Counted from the stretch's first letter, positions 46,800-58,618 are shown. The stretch is 64,000 nt of DNA from Abelmoschus esculentus (GCA_035048815.1 JAUCBN010000049.1:4347501-4411500), one strand, 5' to 3'. Notes: generated by a model from the sequence alone, not told the origin. Made by a program: numbers and translations.

Positions 46800-48730
46800 T
46801 ATAGTTGCTCTTGTGGACTCGGGATCTACCCACTCATATATCTGTAGTGGGATATCACAATAGTGGGGTTACCAGCGAAGGATCTAGAGGTAGGAGTCCG
46901 TGTGACCAGTCCGTTGGGGTTAGATGTGTTGGTGGATAAAGTGTATCGAAGGTGTTCGATCGAGGTGCAAGGGTCTATCTTCCCGGTCAATCTTATGGTT
47001 TTGCCGTTTTAGGAGTTCGACGCAATCCTTGGGATGGATTGGTTGTTCGAAAACAATGCGAGCTTAGGGTGCAGATCTAAGAGTTTGAAGCTTCGAGTAG
47101 ATGATGATTCTAAGCTTGTTGTGAAGGGTGAGAGAAACCCACGCTTAGCGAATGTTGTGCCTGCTTTGTTAGCTCAGAGGTTGATCCAGCAGGGTTGTGA
47201 GGCTTTCTTAGCTCACGTGGTAGATGTGAGTTTTGAGAGTCCAGCTTTAAAGAGTTTGAGGACAATTTGTGAGTATCCAGATGTGTGTTCGAAGGAGTTG
47301 CCCGGTTTACCACCCGATCGTGAGTTGGAGTTCAAGATAGAGGTGTTGCCAGGGATAGCACCGGTGTCCATAGCACCTTATCGTATGGCACCGGCGGAGA
47401 TGAGAGAGTTGAAGCAACAGATCCAGGAGTTGCTTGAGAGAGGTTTTATCAGACCGAGTGTGTCATTGTGGGGAGCACCGGTCTTGTTTGTTAAGAAGAA
47501 AGATGGATCAATGAGGATGTGCATCGACTACCGTCAGCTTAATAAGGTCACGATCAAGAATTGTTACCCTTTACCGAGGATTGATGACCTGTTTGACCAG
47601 TTAAGAGGTTCCCGAGTGTTTTCCAAGATAGATCTGAGGTCAGGGTACTATCAGTTGAAAGTGGTGGAAGAGGATGTCTAAAAGACCGCTATCAGGACGC
47701 GGTACGGACACTATGAGTTCTTAGTGATGCCGCTTGGGCTCACGAATACACCTGCAGCTTTTATAGACTTGATGAACTGAATATTTCATTCGTATCTAGA
47801 TCAGTTTGTGGTGGTGTTCATCGATGACATCTTGGTGTATTCACGCTCAGAGGAGGAGCATGACTACCACCTAAGGGTTGTTCTTCAGGTGTTGAGAGAT
47901 AGGCGTCTATACGTCAAGTTTAGTAAGTGTGAGTTATGGTTGTCAGAGGTGGTGTTTCTTGGCCACATTGTTGCAGCGGATGGCATCTGGGTGGATCCTC
48001 AGAAAATCCAAGCTGTGGTGGAATGGAAACCACTAAGGAATGTATTGGAAGTCCGTAGTTTTCTTGGGCTTGCCGGATACTACAAGAGGTTTGTTAAAGG
48101 CTTTTCGATCATAGCGGCACCTTTGACCAAGTTGCTTCAGAAAGGGGTTCCATTTGTATGGAATGAGAGGAGAGAACAGAGTTTTGAGCAGCTTAAGGTT
48201 TATCTCACAGAGGCACCGGTCTTAACGCAACCGGAACCAGGAAAAGATTATGTGGTGTTTAGTGATGCTTCCTTGAATGGGTTGGGTTGTGTTCTTATGC
48301 AAAAGGGTAAGGTGGAAGCTTACGCCTCGAGGCAGTTGAAACCCCATGAGAGGAACTATCCTACACATGATCTTGAGCTTGCAGCGGTTATCTTCTCTTT
48401 GAAGATATAGAGGCATTATCTCTACGGGGAGAAATGCTACATCTACACCGACCACAAGAGTTTAAAATACCTGCTTACCCAGAAGGAGTTGAATCTGCGA
48501 CAGTGTCGATGGATCGAGTTGTTAAAGGACTATGACTGTGTCATAGAGTATCACCCCGGCAAGGCGAATATGGTCGCCGATGCTCTGATTCGGAAGTCCA
48601 TGTCGGACTTGAAAGCTTTCTTTGCTCGGTTGAGGATGACTGACGATGGAGGTTTGTTGGCAGAGTTGCGTGTGGAGCCCACGCTTGTTCAGGAGATAAA
48701 GAGAGCACAAGTGTTATGTTCAGAGAGGTG
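46800..48730 (+). pseudogene. pol of element C: protease, RT, RNase H
   Basis: The protease site LVDSGSTHSYI is at about 46806-46838. From 47034 reverse transcriptase text is nearly complete: SIAPYRMAPAEMRELKQQI, WGAPVLFVKKKDGSMRMCID, YRQLNKVTIKN, FSKIDLRSGYYQLK, then after a stop at 47679 FLVMPLGLTNTPAAF. The catalytic box VVFIDDILVYS is intact (about 47811-47843). RNase H shows VVFSDASLNGLG and, after a TAG at 48408, CYIYTDHKSLKY. The connection text ELLKDYDCVIEYHPGKANMV follows, ending at a stop at 48728-48730. At least three stops interrupt it. Confidence 0.88.
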
Positions 48731-49941
48731 AGTTGTCAGACTTTGAGGTACGAGATGGTGGGTTCTTGTACTTTTAAGGTTGGTTGTGTATACCAACTTT
48801 AGAGGATCTAAGGGATCGTAGCTTGAGGGAAGCTCACCGTAGTCCATTTTTTGCTCATCCGGGTAGTAATAAGATGTATCAGGATCTTCGTCCTTTCTTT
48901 TGGTGGTCATGCATGAAAAGAGATGTGTTAGAGTTTGTGAACAGGTATTTGTCGTGTCAGCAAGTGAAGGCAGAACATCAAGTTCCTTTAGGTTTGCTTC
49001 ATCCTATCTAGATTCCACAGTAGAAATGGGATCGAGTGACCATGGACTTCGTCACCGGGTTGCCGATGACGTTGAGAAAGCATGATGCTATATGGGTTAT
49101 AGTTGATCGATTGACCAAGTCGGCTCACTTCTTACCGGTAATGATGGACTTCAGTTTGGAAAATTTGGCTCGGTTGTACATCAAAGAGATAGTGAGGTTG
49201 CATGGTGTACCCACATCGATCAAATCGGATAGGGATCCGAGGTTCACGGCGAGGTTGTGGAGGTCTATCCACGAGGCTTTAGATACCAAGTTGCACTTCA
49301 ATACAGCTTTTTATCCTCAGACAGATGGACAGTCTAAAAGAGTCATCCAAACCTTGGAGGATATGTTTCGGTGTTGTAATGTGGACTTTGCTCGTAGTTG
49401 GGAGGAGCAGTTACTGTTGGTAGAGTTTTCTTACAACAATAGTTATCAGTCAAGCATCAAGATGGATCCTTTTGAGGCTTTATACGGGCGTAGGTGTAGG
49501 ACGCCTTTGTGTTGGAAAGAGCTTAATGAGAGAAAGATAGTAGGTTCGGAGCTTGTTAAGAAAACCGAGAAAAAAGTTCAGATCATCAAAAAGAGGTTGC
49601 AAGTAGCTTTAGACAGACAAAAATCTTATGCGGATAAGAAGCGTAAGCACATCGAGTATGAACTTGGTGAGAAAGTGTTTCTCAAGGTATCTCCGTGGAA
49701 AGGTATCATCCGGTTTGGTCGCTAAGGAAAGTTGAGTCCAAGGTACATAGGGCCTTATGAAGTTCTTCAGAGGGTTGGACTAGCAGCTTATCGGCTAGCT
49801 TTACCTCCAGAGTTGGCACGTATACACGATGTGTTTCACGTGTCTATGTTGAGACGTTACCGTTCCGATCCTTCGCATGTAGTTCAGCTTGAGAAAATCG
49901 AAGTCAATGCAGAGGAGAGTGGGGGGTTTTCTGTAGAGTGA
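48731..49941 (+). pseudogene. pol of element C: integrase
   Basis: The zinc domain is recognisable (AHPGSNKMYQDLRPFFWW, then CQQVK). The core follows after two stops near 49009 and 49021: VTMDFVTGLP has the first Asp and SDRDPRF the second. Thirty-five residues later the motif reads TDGQSKRVIQTLEDM, where a catalytic Glu is expected as TDGQSER. The codon is AAA at about 49336-49338. The C-terminal part (FEALYGRRCRTPLCW, YELGEKVFLKVSPWKG) is interrupted by a TAA at 49723. PRYIGPYEVL and HDVFHVSMLRRYRSDPSHV follow before the frame runs into LTR sequence at about 49918. The chromodomain is missing. Confidence 0.87.
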
Positions 49942-50381
49942 TATCACCCCTTACATCTCTTTTCCTTCATCTTTCTTTCTTGGCAAGAAGAAGAGAAGAG
50001 TGGCTAAATGAGGAATCTTTGTCAGTTGGTTGAAGAATACCGATTTGGGTATTGAGGGTAAGTTTTAGAGCTGCCAAGGATCTATAAAAAGAGGTAAGAA
50101 AGTGTTGGTTTGGTAAGGATGGAGGTCTAAGAGGGGTTTTGAGTGGAGTACAAGATTTGGGTTTCGGAGAGGTTAAATCCTAGTTTGTTAGTGTTTTTAA
50201 GTTTTAAGGATCATCTTAGAGTGGTTCTAAGTTGTTGTTACCCTTCCCTTTGTAGAGAAACAAGTGGAAGAGTCATCATCAAGCTTGAGGAAGGCGAAAT
50301 CTTGAGGTTGAGCTTGGAGCTCGGGTTTGTTGTTTTGTTGTTGTTCTTCCTTAAGGTTGATACCCCCAACTCTCCTTTTTA
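49918..50381 (+). repeat. Truncated LTR fragment of family C
   Basis: From 'gagtggggggttttctgtag' it matches LTR positions about 43362-43822 and stops in the middle of the LTR at TCTCCTTTTT. The first 185 bp and the last 1.5 kb of the LTR are absent. The left join is to integrase coding text and the right join to duplicated flank. Confidence 0.82.
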
Positions 50382-51290
50382 ATAATTAAATGACCTTTAT
50401 TGCAGTTTACCCAATTTAAAATTGTGATATGCGAAATAATTCCGTATTATCATGTAACCAAAATAATAATAAAAATCAAATTCATAAATTAACTTAGAAA
50501 AAAATTGAAAGGCAAAATTTAAGGATTAAAAGTTACTTTAACCAAAAAATAAGTAAAATCAATTTTCTTAAGGTTTAATTTTTTAAGGAAGAAAATCGAT
50601 ACTCTTTATGTTCTACGAGAGTTATTTATTATTAATTTTTTAAAAAGAATAATTTTGAGGTATCATTATTTAAAATTTAGGATAAATTATACGGATAGTC
50701 ACAATACTATGAGGTTTGTATCGAAATAGCCACAATATTTTAAAACGCGTTAAATACACCGATGAGCTATTAAAATGGTATCAAAATAGCCATCGACCGT
50801 TAAAAACTAACGGGAGCGATAACGTGGGCCGTTAAAAATAAAATAGAATAATTACAAATTTACTCCTTGATATTTTATATATTTTTAATTTAATCCTAAT
50901 TTTATTTAATTATTTAATGCTAACCAAGGTAATCAAACCTAGGACAAAGGCATGAAAACCATGTTGTCTGCCACTAAGCCCAACACATCCTTATAATTTG
51001 AAATACTACCTTTTACTATATATTATTGTTTCTAATATTTGTTCTTTTACTTTTATTTATTTTTAATTTAATTAAAAATAATAATTAAATAATTATATAA
51101 TAAATTAAAAGTTTGAAATTAATAAAATTTTATTTATAAACCCTAACCCCTAAATATTAAACCTTAAATTTATTGAAGTTTTTAAATTATAATAAAAATT
51201 TATTAAATAAGATTTAGAGTTTGTGGTTAAACCCTATAAACCCTAAATCCTAAATAAGATTTAAGTTATTATATAATAATTTATTAAGTG
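50382..51290 (+). repeat. Second copy of the upstream flank (tandem duplication)
   Basis: This 909-bp stretch repeats 42261-43177 almost base for base. It includes the last 30 bp of the MULE MITE, the TAAAATTTA duplication (50671-50679), the left arm of the foldback element and the AAGTG before the LTR. It is not transposon-borne, so a genomic duplication must have copied it together with an LTR. Confidence 0.88.
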
Positions 51291-53470
51291 TGTAACGACC
51301 CGGATTCAGAACTGAGTGTCGGTTTAACTCGATGGGTTTGGGCTTCGGTTTTGGGCCTCGTGTTGTGAGGTTTTGGGCCTTGTTGGGCCTTTAGCTTGTT
51401 GGGTTGAGTGTTGGGACTTGTTTAGTGAGGGTGTTTTAGTAATCCTCTAATTGAGGACAAGAAAAGGTAAAAGAGAGGGGGGTTTCTGCGAGTGATATCA
51501 CCCCTTACATCCCTTTTCCTTCATCTTTATTTCTTGGCAAGAAGAAGAGGAGAGTGGCTAAAGGAGGAATCTTTGTTAGTTGGTTGAAGAATCCCGGTTT
51601 GGGTCTTGAGGGTAAGTTTTAGAGCTGTCAAGGATCTATAAAAAGAGGTAAGAAAGTGTTGGTTTGGTGAGGATGGAAGTTTAAGAGGGGTTTTGAGTGG
51701 AGTACGGGATTTGGGTTTTGAAGAGCTTAAATCCTAGTTTGTTAGTGTTTTTAAGCTTTAAGGATCATCTTAGAGTGGTTCTAAGTTGTTACCCTTCCCT
51801 TTGTAGAGAAACAAGTGGAAGAGCCATCATCAAGCTTGAGGAAGGCGAAATCTTGAGGTTGAGCTTGGAGCTCGGGTTTGTTGTTTTGTTGTTGTTCTTG
51901 CTTAAGGTTGGTACCCCAACTCTCCTTTTTATCATTCATATCATGTAGTTTGCATACATGTAGATGTTGGTGTTTGAATGCTTGGTTTTAAGCTTTGAAT
52001 GTGTTAATGGTGGATTTTGTATTAATGTGATTAAGGCCTGAAAAATGAAGTTAAAACACCCTAAACTTCCTTAAGATTGAATAGGAATACTTTAGAATCG
52101 ATTAGGAGTAGTTTGGGAATGAATCCTTGAAATTTCTAAGTGCAGACCTGCATTTCGTGCAGGGGTATCGATACACGGGCCACCAGTATCGATACCCATG
52201 AGTGAAAATAGGCTATGTGGGCAGGAGTATCGAACCATGGCTCGATACCGGATCCTCCAGTGGCATATTAGATTCGATAACAGTATCGAATATGGAGGGT
52301 CCTCTTTCGTTGACTTTAAAATTGGTCAAAGGGTATCGATACCAGTATCGATACCCATGTTTCGATACCTTTTTCGGGTGAGTATCGATATAGGGTGTTT
52401 CGATACCCCATATAAGAGTATCGATACCCCTGTGAACTTTTGTTAAGATAAGCTTTGTTTGAGGTTCGATAAGAGGATTAAGGGTCTTAATGAATCTTAT
52501 AATTAATGAAATGAATTGTAGACACAAGATTGATGTTATAACCCCAAATGACTAAGTTATGTTAAGTCTTGATATGTTTTGTTTAGAAGATCCTAGGTGG
52601 ATCATTTGTGTGTAACGAGTCCTTGTTTGATGGAAATCCGGATATCCAAAAGTGTTGCAACACGTCGAAGGCCATCTGATATAATATACCGGGTGATGAA
52701 TTGAAGACTTTTATTCCGAGTGTTGGGCGGCCTCACTCGAAGATGTTCGATGTAACATTCCGAGCATGGGATTGGTTGGGCGGCCTCCATCCCTTTCCGA
52801 ACGTTGGGCGACCTCATTCGAAGATGTCCGATGTAACATTCCGGGCATAGGATTTGAGGGCGGCCTCAATCCTGAGTGTAGGATCCCGATGCTGTGTGGA
52901 CGCGGGCCTCACTCTTGTGTGTTATTTTGTGATGTGACATGTATATGCTGTGTGCGATATTATACATTGTTTATGCATGTGTTAGGCAATCTTGCTAGAC
53001 CATCATATCATGCACGATATTTATATGCTTTGCTTTACTGCTTATGATATGCATGATTTTGGGCCGAGTTCGGCGTAGCCACTGAGCTTTTGTAGCTCAG
53101 CGTTCGAAATGTGTTTTCGTGCGTAGGTTAGGTGAAGTTGGTTTCTGTGGAGCACCATCGAGGTTTGGATTTCAACATCGACCGTGTTGTCAGAGTACAT
53201 CTATTAGATTAGTGTGTTAGTACTTTGTCGAACCCTATATGTAATTGTAACTCTGTTTAATTATTTGGGTCGAATGTTTTAAATGACTATGTAATATTTT
53301 AGAGCTCCGCCTACTTATTATCTTTTGGAAATTACTTTTATCCGAGTTTGGGCTTTACTTATTATTATTTTGGACTTGAAATTGGATTTATTTGTTGGGC
53401 TTTCAAAAGAAATTTTGGAATACAGGTTTTGGGCCAGAAGCCCAATATGACATCCAGGTCGGGTGTTACA
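51291..53470 (+). repeat. Second full LTR of family C
   Basis: The 2180-bp LTR from TGTAACGACCCGGATTCAG to GTGTTACA is flanked by AAGTG on both sides (51286-51290, 53471-53475), like a solo LTR. It keeps six TATCGATA sites and the hairpin array at about 52672-52915. In one unit stem changes are compensated (GGGAT/ATCCC at 52768/52789 where the first LTR has GGGGT/ATCCC). Confidence 0.88.
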
Positions 53471-53967
53471 AAGTGAGTTTAGGGTTTAAGGTTTATTAAG
53501 TGAGTTTAGGGTTTAGAGTTTAAGTTTGTGGTTAGCTAATAAAAATTCATTAAATAATATTACCCTAAACCCTAACCACAAACTTAAACTCTAAACCCTA
53601 AACTCACTTAACAAACCCTAAACTCACTTAATAAATTATTATATAATAACTTAAATCTTATTTAGGATTTAGGGTTTAACTACAAACTCTAAATCTTATT
53701 TAATAAATTTTTATTATAATTTTAAAACTTAAATGAATTTAGGGTTTAATATTTAGGGTTTATAAATAAAATTTTATTAATTTTAAAATTTTAATTTATT
53801 ATATAATAATTTAATTATTATTTTTAATTAAATTAAAAATAAATAAAAGTAAAAGAACGAATATTAGAAACAATAATATATTGTAAAAGGTAGTGAATTA
53901 TATCATAAGGATGTTTTTGGCTTAGTGGTTAACACGTGCACATGAATTTATTTTTCTTCTTTATTCT

Positions 53968-53989
53968 GGTGGTGACACGTGTCACCACC
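53968..53989 (+). repeat. Perfect 22-bp palindrome centred on CACGTG
   Basis: GGTGGTGACAC is followed directly by its inverted complement. The centre ACACGTGT contains the G-box/E-box core. It sits in the right arm of the foldback element, where the left arm has different sequence. A GGTGGTGACATG half copy lies at about 54053. Confidence 0.7.
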
Positions 53990-54383
53990 TGATTGGGAGA
54001 GGAAAATAAATTTAATAAATTAAATATATATATAAATAATATCCTCTAATAAGGTGGTGACATGTTTAAATTATTATATTATTTTATTATTATAATAAAA
54101 TTAGGATTAAATTAAAAATATATAAATAACAAGGAGTAAATATGTAATTATTTCATTTTATTTTTAACGGTCACGTCTTCATTCCAGTTAGTTTTTAACG
54201 GTCGATGACTATTTTTATACCATTTTAATAGTTCACTGGTGTATTTGACGCGTATTAAAGTATTATGGTCATTTCAATACCAACTCCATAGTATTGTGAC
54301 TATCCGTGTAATTTACCCTAAAATTTATTATTATAAAAATAAAAATATATTTTGAAAACTTATAATGAAATAGTTTATATATT

Positions 54384-54565
54384 TACCAACATATATTGAT
54401 TCAAGTGGTAAGCAGTTTGATTCCGCTTAAGTAAGTCTTGGGTTCGAGACGTTGTGTACGTAGAAAATCCCTGCTGGGAGACTTACCCACCAAAACTAGG
54501 TGTGCGATGTGGGTCGATCTGGATTAGTCAGGACAAGACCCTGAAAAACTAGAAGAACAATAAAA
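54384..54565 (+). mobile_element. tRNA-derived SINE copy 2
   Basis: An A-box-like GATTCAAGTGGTAAGC and a B-box GGGTTCGAGACG are followed by a body matching copy 1 (GTAGAAAATCCCTGCTGGG, CTTACCCACCAAAACTAGG, GATCTGGATTAGTCAGGAC). This is the best-preserved copy in the window. Ends are approximate. Confidence 0.72.
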
Positions 54566-54719
54566 ATATAATTCATATATTTTATAAATTTTTTTTTAAA
54601 AATATTTAATACGATTAGTCAAATTTTATTTTTTATTACTTTTAACAAGTCAATAATATATAATTTTTATGGGACAAAGGAAGTACATTTTTTTTAGTTG
54701 CCTTCTCAATATTTAGAGC

Positions 54720-54876
54720 TTTGTCTTAACTAACCCAGATCGACTTATGTCGTACACTTGATTTTTGTAGGTGAGTCACCCAACCAAAGTTTTTTTGTAT
54801 GCGCAAAACCTCAAAATCGAAACTTACTTAAGCCATATCAAACTGTTTACCACTTAGATAAACTAATTGATAAAAA
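54720..54876 (-). mobile_element. tRNA-derived SINE copy 3, inverted
   Basis: This is the reverse-complement match to copy 2: AACCCAGATCGACTTATGTCG, AGGTGAGTCACCCAACCAAAG and AAACTGTTTACCACTTAG correspond to its 3' end, middle and A-box. It lies about 155 bp from copy 2 in opposite orientation. Confidence 0.68.
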
Positions 54877-56473
54877 ATAATACATTTTAAACAATTAAAA
54901 TATTATTTTATATGTTATTTGTGTTATTTTCCTGTCCTTTAAAATAGACTTTAATATTATTTTTTTTAGTCCAAAACTTTATGTCGTAAAAGATTTAATT
55001 TTGAATATTATTATTTTTAAAAAAAATAATGATAGTTGAAATAATGTCGCAAATGTAACGAGAGTCCCAATGATAAATATCTCATGCTTTTTTAGTAATA
55101 AATTTGATTTATATTTATTTAATTAATATTTATAAATATATTATATGGATGAGTCACGAAACAGATAAAGAGAAGAAGTGGGTCTCAAAATCCAGTTAGT
55201 GAATGGGCGAGGATGATTTTGGTCTTGTGATTTGCGAGGCAAAAAACATTTTAGATTTTGTATTCGCAGCAGCAGGTTGTGAGACGGTGATGAAAATAAA
55301 AATTATTGATGAAAATGGATGTAGGAAGAGTATCCTTTGCCTCCACCTCACTCAATTGGCATCCATATCTTTACATCTCTATCCAGAGACGGATATACTT
55401 AAATTGTCCCTCTCAAACTTTATGGGTTAATTCTATTTTAGATCCTTATAGTTCTAAAATTATTGTAATTAAGTTTTTTTTCTTCTTTGCCTCTCTCAAA
55501 ATTTTTATGGTTTATTATTTTTTAGGATCATTTAATGTAAAATTAATAAATTTAAACTTTGATCCTCCTTTTTTTGGTTTAATTATTTTTCAATACCTTT
55601 CAATTTTAAATTTTTTAAAATTAAGCCTAAACTTAATTTTTATGATTTAATTATTTTTTAAGATTTATTCTTTTAAAATTAATCGATTTGTCCCCTCATT
55701 GTTCAATCCTAACTCTATCTTTGTTTCTATCCAGTTAGACATTGTATTAACGTAGAAAAGAAAATCAAAAAAAATAATATTTCATATTGCTATATTAACA
55801 GTTCTAATTACATCGACAAACTATCACAAAAAGTTCTAACTATAATAGATTGTCAATATTTTTTTTTATCAAAGAGTGTAATTATGAAGATTTAACATTA
55901 AATTATTATAAAATAAAATAAAATTATGTCATAAAAACAGACGAACAAATATAATAAGTATATATAAAGAATATAAAAAAAATAAATTATATTTTAAAAA
56001 CAAAACGTCAAATTAAAATAGAAGAATTACTTCTCAAAATTTAGTATATGAAAGAGAAAAAATAAATTTTAGTCTTTGAGCTTATTCTTTTCAATTATTT
56101 TTTTGAGTAGTTTTAGTGCGATTATAAAGTATATATTAATATTTTTTTAATCTTCGATAACGTGCACATACTTTACAACTAAATATTATTTAAACCCAAA
56201 TCTTTTAAGATAAAAATTATTCTCTTTTCCACGAGAATTATTTTATTATTATTTTGATAATCTATATTCTAAGGTTGTGACATGTGATACAATTTCATAG
56301 TACCATTTCGAAACCAAGTTTAGAGATTAATGGAGACAAAAAAAACTTAATTACAAAAATTAGTGATTAAAAGTTCCTTTAACCTTAATCAAAAGGCTAA
56401 CACCATAAAATATTAGCTCATGATTTATTAATTCGACCTTGGTTGGTAAAAATTAAGAAGATTGATCGTTGCA
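54877..56473. other. AT-rich intergenic region with one doubtful small frame
   Basis: Mostly AT-rich. A 75-codon frame at 55203-55430 (MGEDDFGLVICEAKNIL...) has better codon composition than its surroundings but no recognised family, no clear promoter and no homology I can name. I leave it as uncertain. Confidence 0.35.
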
Positions 56474-56481
56474 CAAACAAC

Positions 56482-56689
56482 AGTGGCGGATGTAAATACA
56501 CCCGAGGGTGGACATTGAAATTTTAAAACTTTATACATTTGTTTTTGATTTTTGAATTTTTTGTTAAATAGTCTTTAAATTTTTATGATTGTGGCCACAC
56601 TGAAATTTTAAGATTTTTATGTCTTATGCTTATCTTAAAAAATATTTTGAATGTGCCCATCCTTACATATATTTCTGGATCCGCCACTG
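56482..56689 (+). mobile_element. Short hAT-type MITE (CAGTGGCGGAT ends)
   Basis: The 208-bp element runs from CAGTGGCGGAT to ATCCGCCACTG, perfect 11-bp inverted ends. The flanks ACAAACAA (56474-56481) and GCAAACAA (56690-56697) match at seven of eight, as for hAT insertions. The interior is AT-rich and noncoding. Confidence 0.82.
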
Positions 56690-56697
56690 GCAAACAA

Positions 56698-58610
56698 TAT
56701 AACTAATTGATTAGTTGCTTCATGTCGAGGAAGACCGATAATATTGATTGTTTTTGAGGAACCACTAAAAAATTTAATTAATCATATCCAACAGGAGACT
56801 GATTTTTCCAACTAACTATTATTTTGTTCTTTATTAAAAAAAAATAAGCTAACACCATATTTATACCCAAACTAAAGCATAGGAACAAACTCCTCCCCCA
56901 CTACCACCTAGAATTTTTGATTAGCCTATCAGTCTCACTTCCAAACCCTAAACCAGATTTTGAAAACCCTTTTCTTACAGCATAAAGTATGAACTTTCTG
57001 CGCCACAACATGAGGAACTCTTGTTCCCACAGTTTATATACTAGACTTCCCAATCATTGTTGATGCCAGGGTTAACACTATGTTTCATCATTACAAATTT
57101 ATATAGACAATCATATAACAAACTTTATTTACCTTTCAATTTTTTTTTATTGTTTGAATGATTAATTTATTAGGAGAAATTATAATATGAGTTTTTTTAT
57201 TATATTAATTAATAAAATTATAATATGAATCAAATATTAATTTTGGTCCAATGATTAAGTATTAGTCTTATTTTTTAAATTAGATTCGAATTATCTAACA
57301 CTATATTAATTCTATTTAAATTTTTTAAAGAGTAAGTTTTACATAAATAATGTTATAAAACCTCGAGAAGAATGAAGTTAGCCTAGTGGTTTGGAGAGAT
57401 TATATCATAGGTTTGGCTCACCACATCAGCCATGGTCCTTAATTAATAAAAATTATCAATTTCACCACTAATCAACCATGTAATTAATATAATTTCTAGA
57501 AATTATATTTCTAAAATGACATGAAAATTATGAGTGAAGATTCATTGGTTAGAAAAAATGAGTTAGAGATTAGTGGTGAGGTGGGTGGTTATAATTGGAT
57601 GAAATCATAACTAACCTGGTGAGTCGAGCCCATGATATAATTTCTCATGGGTGCTTGCTTTCCAAATTGTTGGTGTGGGTTTGAGTCTCACCTAACTTAT
57701 TTTTTACCTTTTAATCTTTTATTTCTTATTAACCAGGTGATAAATAAAAATAAATTAAAATTTGAATAAAGTTATTTAATTGGATGTGTCATTGGTTGAT
57801 TAATTTTATTTAATTAAATTAAAAATAACATCAAATTAATATTATAAGAAAATGATATAGACTAAACGTATAATTTTATATATTTCTATTAACTTGTACG
57901 TTATCTGTTCTATTAAAATTTTAATAATGGTGATCAAAATAAATTAATTTAATAATTTGAATAACCATGATATAATTTATTGCTTTTATTTTATGGTTGA
58001 AGTATTATTTTATGGATCCTTTCTGAAAAAACAATAACAAATGAAAGGTGTAATTCACCCCATCCTTGTGCTAGTTTGCTATTGTCTAAAGCAAAGTGTT
58101 AGGTAATCGAAGTTTATGTTATTTGTACAGAAGGGGATTGGGATTTGTCGGATAGCATATATGTAATTTTTTTTTAAAAAAGAATAAACTACAAGTGTAG
58201 TCACTCAACTTTTATTGTGTTTTAGTTTTGATCAATTAACTATAAAAGCTTTTCAATTTAATCATTTAACTTTCAAATTATGCTCGTTTAAGTCACTCGA
58301 ACATTAAATCTTTAGAATTAACACCGAAACACCGTGTTTTGAGCCTTTTTATTTCTAGAAATAACCTAAAATTTAACCTCCATCATCATGGTCGGTATCA
58401 TTATCGATCCTCGTTTGACCACTTAGTGGTTATTAATTTGAACATACTAATATAAAAATAGATGATTAAATTATACTAAATTAAATTTAAAAAGATTAAT
58501 CTCAAATTATAATATAGTATAAGGACTAAAACCAAAATTAAACAGTTTGTTCCGTGGTTAAAATAAAAGAAATACTGTGTGGATATATATATATATATAT
58601 ATATACATAT
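56698..58610. other. Intergenic region with a degenerate inverted repeat
   Basis: No gene seen. Around 57385-57425 and 57610-57660 two stretches are inverted complements with mismatches (GAGATTATATCATAGG and CCCATGATATAATTTC), each near a tRNA-like box. This is probably an old foldback or SINE remnant. A MULE-end-like start (AATAAACTACAAGTGTAGTC) occurs near 58184 without a clear partner. A (TA)n run ends at about 58606. Confidence 0.4.
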
Positions 58611-58618
58611 ATACTTGA

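Larger units (their letters stand above)
43178..53470 (+). mobile_element. Ty3/gypsy chromovirus C, rearranged
   Basis: It starts TGTAACGACCCGAATTCGG (43178) and its last LTR ends GTGTTACA (53470). A target duplication AAGTG is seen at 43173-43177, again at 51286-51290, and at 53471-53475. The order is LTR, primer site, gag, protease, RT, RNase H, integrase, truncated LTR (about 49918-50381), a second copy of the upstream flank (50382-51290) and a second full LTR. Many stops in gag-pol fit cytosine deamination. The integrase catalytic Glu is changed to Lys. The chromodomain, polypurine tract and first about 185 bp of the middle LTR are deleted. Confidence 0.88.
42561..54318 (+). mobile_element. 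Long-armed MULE-type foldback element hosting element C
   Basis: The left terminus GGATAAATTATACGGATAG (42561) is the inverted complement of the right terminus CTATCCGTGTAATTTACCC (ending 54318). A perfect 9-bp duplication TAAAATTTA flanks both ends (42552-42560, 54319-54327). The arms stay complementary, with indels, over most of 42561-43172 and 53560-54318. Both arms include a tRNA-like block (GGCTTAGTGG...). A short inverted repeat at 53476-53635 forms the middle. Without element C and the duplication it would be about 1.5 kb. No transposase is present. Confidence 0.8.

Noticed and set aside
54384..54565. True tRNA gene
   Set aside because: A and B boxes are present but no cloverleaf or anticodon arm could be formed; it is a SINE.
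55203..55430. Small plus-strand gene
   Set aside because: No family, promoter or conserved feature recognised; kept only as an uncertain note in the intergenic entry.
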